64,000 nucleotides of DNA, taken from contig CAMXCT020001546.1 in assembly GCA_947184155.2 (NCBI GenBank), forward strand, positions 352,001 through 416,000. Reading direction: 5' to 3'. The position numbers and the translations under genes were made by a program. Positions 56,845 to 64,000 of this stretch are shown piece by piece. Positions within the stretch are counted from its first letter, which is position 1. Every line of letters begins with the position of its first letter. The notes under the pieces are model-generated. The model was not told the origin of the DNA. It was given only the letters and a program-made list of their open reading frames with translations, and did not search any database. Origin of the DNA: Cladocopium goreaui (taxonomy: Eukaryota; Sar; Dinophyceae; Suessiales; Symbiodiniaceae).

Positions 56845-57950
56845 TTTGTACTATATGTATTGACCTATCGAACTTGGGCGATATGTGCTGGAGTCTGGAT
56901 GGGTTACAGCTATACATGGAATGGAGTTCATCTCAAAAGGGGGTGTGAAAATTTCCGACATCTGTGGTGAGATGAATCCATTGGTCTTTTCTGCATTGGA
57001 AGAAGTGAATTTAGTTTTCATCTTGATGATGAGCTCAACCGTGATGGTTGACATCGTCTTTGCACGTTTCATGTTTTGCACGTTTTATTGGAGATGACGA
57101 AACCCAACAAGGATATACTTTTCGTCTTCTTTAACTACTTTGATTGCACGGAGAACATCGTGAGGATTTGAATTTGTATAGTGACATGGAAAATCAAACC
57201 ATTTTCCATATGTTTTGCTTTAGTTTTGCCGGCAGAATCATCGCAGAATGATCGACGAAGTGCACGAAGGAATCGTGAGAAGATCGTAGAATTCATTTTT
57301 GTGACTTCGGAAGAAGGAACTTTGTTTGACATTGATTGGAGAAGAGTAGTGTGTTTTGTCTCTCAATGATGATAGCGAGAGCAACGTTCTGAAAGGCATT
57401 CAGAACTGGAGTTGCTAACAGATCTGAGGGAGACATCATGAATCATGTTTTGGTGCTTGAAATGTTTCAACGTTTTTCAAACACTCAAACTTATTTAAAC
57501 AAACAAACCATGTCTTGATGTAAAGACTTTTTGTGAGGACATGTGTTTTTGATCGCTTTTGTGAAAGTTAGCAGAAAGATGCTGACTGGCGACTCCGCAT
57601 CATTTTGTGTCAAGGCGTGACACACCAACAAGAACCATAGCGACATGAGCAGACATTTCTGTGCTTGTGTGTTTGGTAAAAGTGGCTGAGCTCTGGGAGT
57701 GGTTGACTTGGTTGCGTGGACGGTCTTAGTGAGTTAAGGACGACGTCCTGGACGCTGACCCAAGTAGGTTTCGAAGGTTGTAATTACCTTCCGCACCATG
57801 GGGTACCCATGGTTGACTCCTGCTGTGTGAAGCTGACGAGGTGGCAAGCTTGCCTTTGTAACCATGGTAAGGGAGGAAGGGGGAGGGGGGCAATTGTAAC
57901 ACTTTTAATAGGCCACTACATATATATCTAGTTACTGGTAGCGTAGGACG
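56845..57950. other. No gene recognised
   Basis: Moderately A+T-rich. Overlapping short frames occur on both strands (56885-57097 and 57181-57369 on plus; 56851-57081 and 57135-57332 on minus). The minus strand near 57110-57178 reads SNPHDVLRAIKVVKEDEKYI, which looks protein-like but cannot be extended. Confidence 0.35.
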
Positions 57951-58478
57951 ATGTCAAAGTACATCAAGCCATGGCGCCCGTCGCTGTTTTGCTCAGCACA
58001 ATCCAGTACCTTCATTGCTCGAATGCCGCCTGGCCATATGAGTACAGCGCAACCGAGTGAATTGGCATGCCTGCCTCAAGAACCCCTGAGTCACAATGAG
58101 GCACAGGATCTCCTCCTTTTGCAGGACTATGTTTGCAGACTGACGCACACCCTCAGAACACTGGAAGACACCCATGCCTTATTGCAACAAACAGAACTCC
58201 TTGCAGGCGTTATCAACGAGCAAGATTGCAGAGACATTCGCACAGCCTGCTGTTGCATAAGGAGTCTGCGCATTCGTGTAGAGGCCCGTGCCAATGTTAC
58301 AGAACGTGAAGTTATAAGTCGACAGCTACAGCTCATGCAAGCGAGCGTACAACATTACCCGACAGAGGACCTCAACACAGCTGACACAAGTTGCCTGTCC
58401 AGAACCTCGGCTGAACACTTTGATGATAGACCTGGTCCCTGTTCAGAGGAAAACGCTCGCATTCCTGTATCAATGTGA
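57951..58478 (+). CDS. Hypothetical protein
   Basis: 175 residues (MSKYIKPWRPSLFCSAQSST...). From the Met at MPPGHMSTAQ onward it has helical sequence (SHNEAQDLLLLQDYVCRLTH, TLRTLEDTHALLQQTELLAG) with a CCC cluster (IRTACCCIRSLRIRVEAR). No family is recognised. A short frame (58475-58675) overlaps its end. Possibly a fragment of a larger spliced gene or of an old mobile element. Confidence 0.35.
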   Translation: MSKYIKPWRPSLFCSAQSSTFIARMPPGHMSTAQPSELACLPQEPLSHNEAQDLLLLQDYVCRLTHTLRTLEDTHALLQQTELLAGVINEQDCRDIRTACCCIRSLRIRVEARANVTEREVISRQLQLMQASVQHYPTEDLNTADTSCLSRTSAEHFDDRPGPCSEENARIPVSM

Positions 58479-60399
58479 CTGAGCCAGCTACCATGGCCAA
58501 CCGACCGCATCAAATGCAATTGGTTGCAACACCTGCTAAGTTGACCGCTCGAGCAGCTCTACGCTTGCAAGCCTGCATCAATGCTGTCGAGCTAGCGATC
58601 ATCGCTAACTCGATCGCATTGGATTCAGTTTTGAAAGCGGTATGCACCGCAAGAGTGCACTACAGCTCCCAATGATGATGATGCTTGGAAAAGAACAACT
58701 GAGCGGACTCTGAGTGTGCCCTGAGTGCCGTAGCTATTGCTGTCATTTTCACCTTAGATCTTGTTTCACCTTCCCGTTTCACCCTTTTTTCGTTTCTCAC
58801 CACTCTCGTTGCGACCCGGCGTTGTCGGTGTTTGCTTCGAAGTGCCTGGGTGTAATGTCATGCCTGAACGGCTGCTCTTTGTGATCTCGGGGATCCTGGC
58901 TGGGGGGATCCCTGGTTTCCGCATGGAGCTTTGTTGCTTCTCTCACCCACCAACGTAGCCCTTTGGTGTGTTTTGTGTTTGTTCTGTTGTGTTTCTTATT
59001 TTGGGCCATTCTCAGAATGACACATAAGACATAAGATGTCATCATGCATGTAATTCCCATTGCTGGTTGCGATCCCACTTCTCTCTGTCGTTTTTGTTTG
59101 GTTTTTGTTTTGGTTGTGTGTTTTTCCTGTTGCTTTGTTGTTTTTGGTTTGCTTTCTTGTCTGTTCTCTTGCTGGGACAGTTTCTGGACTGCGTACTGGT
59201 CCACAACCGGCACTTTTGTGGCTTTCGACAAATTGACAGCCCTGCATGTAAACTACAATTCACCTGTTTGCCGCGATTGAATGTGTGTAACGACCTGGCG
59301 GAAGCCATGAAGGCGTTGGACGGAAAAAAAAGCCCTTGTGTGTTTTGGTTTGTTGTTTGCTGCCCCTTTGCCCTGTCCTTTTGTTGTGTTTTTTGGTGTT
59401 TTTGTCTGGTGTTTGGTCTGGTCTTCCCTGTCTTTTGGTTGGTTTTGTTTTGTCGTTTTTGTTGTGGGTTTGGAGAGATGTGCTCGCTGCCTGCTTACTA
59501 AGGTGACTAAGGACTACTAAGGACTACCAACCCCAACATCACACACATACCCATCACAGTGCTTTCCTGCCTCCCGTCACCGTTGGAGGTTGGTTCGTCT
59601 CTGTCTTTGGTATTGGGCCCTTTTTCGGTTGTCTTGGCTGCTCTGTCGCCTCGGACCAGGCTGCACTGCAGCGAGTTGCACTGGCGCGTTCCAGTGGCAC
59701 TCCCTGTGGGACAGCCCGGGGCGCCCGTGAGCAGCAAAGACTGCGCACATGGATCGTTTTCCCCTTTTGCGGATCAGAGGCTATCTGGTTGGCTCACTCG
59801 TCGGGAGAGTGGTGTTCTTTCTGGATTTCCTCGCTGACCCAATGGTATTGCTATGCTGCAATGCACTGCAGGTACTTGCTGAGACGAAGACGCTCTGGGA
59901 GCACCTGAACAGTCCTGCAGCTACTACACAGTTTTTGCGCCCCCGTGACAGTGCATGTATTGGTGAAGAGTTTGCGGCTATGGCAAGCATGCCTTTCGAC
60001 ATTACGATGAGGTGCTGACCATGCTTGATTGTGTCTGCGACGTGTTCCCTCTTTGACGTAGCACATAGTCATGTCCACCCTGAGACGCCCTTGATGTATT
60101 TGTGGCTTTTGACGGATGGTCACTTACCTGGCCCTGGGTGACCGCTTTGTCCTAGCCAATTGGCCGCTCCCCGCAATGGGGAGGGGCGTGCTGACACCTG
60201 GCCGCCTATGTCTTCTTTCTCCGGCTACCACTGACGTTTTATGGTACCTGCTCATGCTTTGTACATGGGCTCATGAACAAGTGCTGGTGAGAGGACTCTG
60301 AGAGGCTGGGTTAGGCGAGAGTGTACAGTAACTGCGACCCATTGTTGTTTTCTTGGCAACAACGTTGATCGCATGTCTCACTTCATTGGGTGGCAATTA
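58479..60399. other. No gene recognised; T/G-rich low-complexity stretches
   Basis: TTTTGTTTGG- and TTTGGTTTG-type sequence dominates 59085-59170 and 59330-59470 and creates spurious Phe/Cys/Val-rich frames. 59505-60300 holds short frames only. Confidence 0.5.
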
Positions 60400-60428
60400 A
60401 TTCGTTTGCTGCATGTTTTTGAGTTTGC

Positions 60429-60531
60429 GACACAGTGGGTTTTCACCACTGTGTCCGTTTGAACTCCCGAAGGGATGAAAACTTTATTCTCAATTTTTGA
60501 AAACTCTTGTGGTTTTTAAACAACAAGAGTT
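60429..60531 (+). repeat. Two hairpins in the presumed A1 region of element C
   Basis: GACACAGTGG (60429-60438) with CCACTGTGTC (60446-60455), 7-nt loop; AACTCTTGT (60502-60510) with ACAAGAGTT (60523-60531). Element B's A1 also has a 10-bp-stem hairpin at the comparable place. Confidence 0.7.
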
Positions 60532-60719
60532 AGCTGAGGTTAACAGGTTTTACTCCATGCTGCCTTAAACAAAAACAGAAAACAACTCAACTCATTTGTC
60601 AAACAAATGAACGTCCTTTTTAATTTCATGTTGTGTGCAACATTATGGTTTAAGGGTGTGGTGGGAGGCTTTTCCTCCTTCTTTTTGCGGTTGGTTGCAA
60701 AACTGCAAGGGGGAAATTC

Positions 60720-62750
60720 ATGGCTTCAGAACCTGGTGGTGTTGCGTCTTCTGGTCTTGGTGATGAGAACCTTTTCGGAGATGTTGCTTCGGAGTTGCCT
60801 TCACCTTCTTTGGCTTCAACATGTCATTTGCAAGGCAACCAAGTGGACCAGGTACAAGATGCAAAGCAGGGCCAGCCTTCGAGCCATGTGAACTTTGAGC
60901 ACGTAGTTGGGGCAGCGTGGAACTCTTTGACTGCTGACACTGTTGAACCCATTTGGAACACTGGTTTTTGGAAGTGTATTTTTGGCAGTGACGTCTTACA
61001 GCCGAATTTAGAAAACACCTTCAAACGTCCAGTTCCTGTTGATGAAACTGCAGTTGATGACAATGCCGGAGACGATGCTTGCAAGAAACCATGTTTGGCA
61101 AAGGTTGGAATTTCCAAGGAGCCATTGTTCAAGACATGTGTAAAGAGTACAGACGATGTGCATTGGCAAGAACAGCGTGAAGCACACTTACAGAGAGCTC
61201 TCAAACACTGGTTGGTCATTGTAACTTCTTGGTCATCCAATGTTGAGTTTGTGCAATGTCTTGCAGGTTGTGATTCAGTCAATGCGCAGTTGATCATGCT
61301 TGGAGATGTCTTCAGAGGAAAGGCGCCTAGCACACTCACAAAACGAGCAAACAGCATGAGACTTCTTTGTGAAAAACTTGAACAAGTTGGTTTGGAGTTT
61401 CCATGCAACGAGCCTTCCTTGTACGGTGTCATATGCGAGCTTCGTCGACTTGGAGCCCCAGTTTCGAGGTCAAAAGGAATCTTGGAGTCCATTGCATTTG
61501 TAAGGTATACTATGGGAGTACTTGAGTGCGATGCCTTGTTGAAAGGTAGGCGATGTTGGGGCGCTTCCACAAGTGATGAACCTTTGCATAGAAACCAAGC
61601 AAGTCCTTTGAGTGTTGAAGAGTTGCGCAAACTTCATGAGGTGCTTGAACATGGCCAGGATGTGTGGAACAGGATGTTTGCAGGGGCTACTTTGTTCGTC
61701 GTTTATGCCAGGGCTAGATGGAGTGATGCACAGCATTCTTCAAAACTTTCGTTTGACAGAGACGGTGAGAAAGTTTGTTTTGTTGAAGCTGTCACTGGAC
61801 TTCACAAGACGGTGAGAGCCTTGCAGCACAGACACCAGTTCTTGCCGTTGGTCGCGCCCTCAACTGGAGTTACTGACAGCAATTGGGGTGAGCTTTGGGA
61901 AACAGTTAGAAGTGAGCTTGGGATCAACTTTGAAGCAGGGCACCCGTTGATGCCAGCTCCATTGGAGAGTGGGGCACCTGGCAAACGTGCTTTGGACTCC
62001 CAGGGGGCAGGCAGGTGGCTCAGAGCTCTTTTGGAGTTGGATGAGAGTTCATTGCAAGGCAGAAAGGTTTCTAGTCATTCAATGAAGAGCACGATGCTTT
62101 CTTTTTTGGCAAAAAGGGGTGTTGACAAGCCAGATCGTTTACTGCTGGGATATCACACCTCACCTTTCACCATGGGATTGACGTACAGCAGGGATGGCAT
62201 GGCAAGACCGCTGCAGATACTGATGAACATGCTGGAGGAAATTCGCAAAGGGCTTTTTCTTCCAGACTGCACACGCAGTGGTAGGCTTGTGCAACCTGAA
62301 GGCAAGAAGGTCACAGTTCACGGCCCGGAGCTCAATCAGGATGTTGTCAAAGTTGAGATCAGTGATGACGAAGGTGATTTCAATGTGTGGGATCTCATTC
62401 CAGAGAGTCACAATCAGCAGAAGCCTTTGGTGTTGCCTGACAGCATACCGGAAACTTGTGAGGAAGAAGTGAACGATGCTTGCACAGAAACTTCAAGCAG
62501 TGACATGTCAGAACCAGAGAATGGTGGATCAACTTTTGAAGATTCAGGGCGTAGGACTTTTGCACCTCCAACTGCGCCTGCAGGATTCACGATGTGGCAG
62601 CATACCAAGTCCAAGATCTTGCATTTGTGCGACTACAAGACACCGAACGTCTTTGAGTGCGGGCGCAAGCCGGGAGCCTTCCACACTTGCAATGACTTGA
62701 GACCTCGATGGGATAGTGGTATCTGTTGGAAATGTTTCAAAAACAGGTAG
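60720..62750 (+). CDS. Element C tyrosine recombinase
   Basis: 676 residues from ATG 60720 (MASEPGGVASSGLGDENLFG). Catalytic pattern as in element B: Arg333 in YARARWSDAQHS, His453 and Lys456 in SSHSMKSTMLSFLAK, His479 in LLGYHTSPF and Tyr489 in TYSRDGMARPL, with the same His-to-Tyr spacing of 10. The Cys tail is also conserved (APAGFTMWQHTKSKILHL, FECGR, LRWD-type block, CWKC). Divergence from element B is substantial, so the two represent different families of the same clade. The frame is intact. Confidence 0.85.
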   Translation: MASEPGGVASSGLGDENLFGDVASELPSPSLASTCHLQGNQVDQVQDAKQGQPSSHVNFEHVVGAAWNSLTADTVEPIWNTGFWKCIFGSDVLQPNLENTFKRPVPVDETAVDDNAGDDACKKPCLAKVGISKEPLFKTCVKSTDDVHWQEQREAHLQRALKHWLVIVTSWSSNVEFVQCLAGCDSVNAQLIMLGDVFRGKAPSTLTKRANSMRLLCEKLEQVGLEFPCNEPSLYGVICELRRLGAPVSRSKGILESIAFVRYTMGVLECDALLKGRRCWGASTSDEPLHRNQASPLSVEELRKLHEVLEHGQDVWNRMFAGATLFVVYARARWSDAQHSSKLSFDRDGEKVCFVEAVTGLHKTVRALQHRHQFLPLVAPSTGVTDSNWGELWETVRSELGINFEAGHPLMPAPLESGAPGKRALDSQGAGRWLRALLELDESSLQGRKVSSHSMKSTMLSFLAKRGVDKPDRLLLGYHTSPFTMGLTYSRDGMARPLQILMNMLEEIRKGLFLPDCTRSGRLVQPEGKKVTVHGPELNQDVVKVEISDDEGDFNVWDLIPESHNQQKPLVLPDSIPETCEEEVNDACTETSSSDMSEPENGGSTFEDSGRRTFAPPTAPAGFTMWQHTKSKILHLCDYKTPNVFECGRKPGAFHTCNDLRPRWDSGICWKCFKNR

Positions 62751-63332
62751 TTGTCAAAGACAAACTTCTGTGTGCAGTTGGACCAGTCCGACACCATTTC
62801 ATGTGTGCTTGAGCTTTCAGTTGATGTTAGGGCCTTTCATGGTTGATTTGTTTCACTTGCATTTTGCATTGCAACCTTGAGCAGTCAGACAAATGTCATG
62901 CGTCTCACGTTTCAACTTCAGCAGATGCTGGACACTTAGCTTCAAGGAAGCCAAAAAACGTGATGAGCTGAATCGTTTGTTGGGGCTCAGTTCGAAATCA
63001 AGGCATGAGGTCAAAAGGCAGCGTGTCAAATCAAGCACAGTTGTGATTTTTTTTAAATTCAGTTCATTCAAGTGTTAAGAGAGAATCTTTTCGTGAACCA
63101 TCGAACCAGTCCGGCCATTCAAGTGGAGTGGACGTTTGATGGCTTGCATGGAACATGTCTATCAAGAAAGAAGCTCTTGGAGACGGGCTCACAGGGCAGC
63201 TGCACTAGCAGGGCCGGAGTGATCTCAAGAGTTTGGCAAGCATGTCATGTTTTTCAGAAACTTTTCATTGAGTGCAAGGGTTTTTCATTTTTCAGTTTTG
63301 CAAACCTGTCGCGGTGCCTGTAGCGGATCAGC
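62751..63332 (+). other. Element C spacer between YR and gag
   Basis: About 580 bp, like the 470-bp spacer in element B. Short frames only; a T-rich tract lies at 63050-63065. Confidence 0.45.
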
Positions 63333-64000
63333 ATGGCCTTGGTCGACAGTGAAGCTGCGTTTGAGCAGCGTGCCAAGGAAGTTGTTACCAACATGGCTGC
63401 CAGGTTAGCAATAGCCAACAGAGGCATCAGAACGTTTAGCACTTTAGCTTTTTCTGCCGGCACACCTCAGTCGCCGCCAAGTGACGATGCATTCAGAAAC
63501 TTTGCAGACGGAGTGCTTCCACCAGGATATGACATGGCCACTTACAGTGCTTTCAGGCGGCTTCACTTTGAAGCATCGACATTGGTGGTTGCCCAGCTTA
63601 AAGCCAAAGTTACAGGTGACCAGGAAGAGGGCCGCCAGAAATTGCCGGTGATTGAAAAACAGACCAGACTTGCAGATCAGAAGAGACGCCTGTTGGGAGT
63701 GGACATAGAAGGTGAGTTACAGCCTTCGTACCATTTGGTGGACACCGTGAACAACATGATCGAGACCAACTGCGTTCAGTGGATAGCGCCAAGCAAGGCG
63801 ACTTCAAGAGATCAGGAGATCCAACATGGAGCAAAAAACCTTCCATCGGTTGTGCAGCTCGAACAACATACGTTAAAGCTGTCAGCCCCTGACAGCTCGC
63901 TGGAGGCTGAGTGTGCTTCCACACTCCAACTACAATGGTGTTTGCAGAGGAGGGCCTTAGCCCTTGATCAAGTTCGACTTAGCAGTTGGGAGTGCCAGTC
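63333..64000 (+). CDS. Element C Gag, partial (runs off the window)
   Basis: ATG 63333 opens a frame with no stop to the window end (222 codons). It aligns by eye with element B Gag: MALVDSEAAFEQRAKEVVTN; FSTLAFSAGTPQS; FRRLHFEASTLVVAQLKAKV; LPVIEKQTRLADQKRRLLGV; and YHLVDTVNNMIETNCVQWIA. The zinc-knuckle end is outside the window. Confidence 0.82.
   Translation, partial: MALVDSEAAFEQRAKEVVTNMAARLAIANRGIRTFSTLAFSAGTPQSPPSDDAFRNFADGVLPPGYDMATYSAFRRLHFEASTLVVAQLKAKVTGDQEEGRQKLPVIEKQTRLADQKRRLLGVDIEGELQPSYHLVDTVNNMIETNCVQWIAPSKATSRDQEIQHGAKNLPSVVQLEQHTLKLSAPDSSLEAECASTLQLQWCLQRRALALDQVRLSSWECQ

Larger units (their letters stand above)
60400..64000 (+). mobile_element. Element C: YR retrotransposon, 5' half (continues past the window)
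   Basis: Same gene order as element B, YR (60720-62750) then gag (63333 onward). The pol, B1, A2 and B2 parts lie outside. The left end is not fixed; a hairpin-bearing leader at 60429-60531 is probably part of its A1 repeat. Confidence 0.75.

Noticed and set aside
59067-59501. Phe/Cys/Val-rich frame resembling a membrane protein
   Set aside because: Arises from T/G-rich low-complexity DNA; no start context and no recognisable segments.
1-64000. tRNA, rRNA and snRNA genes
   Set aside because: No cloverleaf, B-box or rRNA-like segment was recognised by eye. A covariance-model scan would be decisive; I could not run one.

Overview
The window looks like nuclear DNA of a dinoflagellate, most likely a Suessiales/Symbiodiniaceae-type genome. 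This is inferred from three things: GT-AG introns whose acceptors are usually AG|G, long one-direction gene arrays, and the mix of Helitron, DIRS-like tyrosine-recombinase (YR) retrotransposon and Copia proteins. There is no rRNA, no recognisable tRNA and no CRISPR array.

Layout. 1-0.8 kb: minus-strand Copia-type Gag with an initiator-tRNA-like primer site. 0.8-8.2 kb: gene-poor DNA with microsatellites, a 264-bp tandem duplication, a foldback element, a 30-bp satellite and one small secreted-protein candidate. 8.2-12.5 kb: an island of two single-exon genes (a Lys-rich protein and a KH-like protein), bordered by TTAATTAAG-rich blocks and peppered with short hairpins built on a GGCTTGCC core. 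12.6-13.4 kb: a 72-bp minisatellite and a GTGTGTAAAAGCG repeat. 14.9-28.7 kb: a large multi-exon Helitron Rep-helicase gene with four tandemly duplicated 72-codon exons, the DUF6570-like region, an HUH nuclease with a two-tyrosine motif and a PIF1-type helicase; it carries at least two reading-frame breaks. 29-44.5 kb: a plus-strand array of about ten accessory genes, including a J-domain protein and a neighbour sharing its C-terminal zinc-ribbon-like domain, a kinase-like protein, a dual-specificity-phosphatase-like protein and several unknowns. 45-56.8 kb: a 5'-truncated YR retrotransposon (element A) whose RNase H codon is split by a complete 8.8-kb YR retrotransposon (element B) with split direct repeats. 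56.8-60.3 kb: mostly unrecognised DNA. 60.4-64 kb: the 5' half of a third YR retrotransposon (element C) running off the edge.

The most notable signal is a family of about 34 short stem-loops between 13.5 and 44.5 kb. They keep a core close to TGTA-GGGACTGTCC-GT, while the flanking arms differ from locus to locus and are complementary at each locus. In the accessory array nearly every gene has one 11-150 nt after its stop codon. A CTCGAG-armed subclass sits instead in 5' leaders and in introns. A second, differently cored family (GGCTTGCC) behaves the same way in the 8.6-12.1 kb island, even inside coding sequence. I know of no named system that matches this. A second notable signal is a UGA-CUAG context joining gag to pol in element B, which suggests stop-codon readthrough.

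Exon borders were read by eye from GT/AG and reading phase. Those marked approximate should be treated as such.
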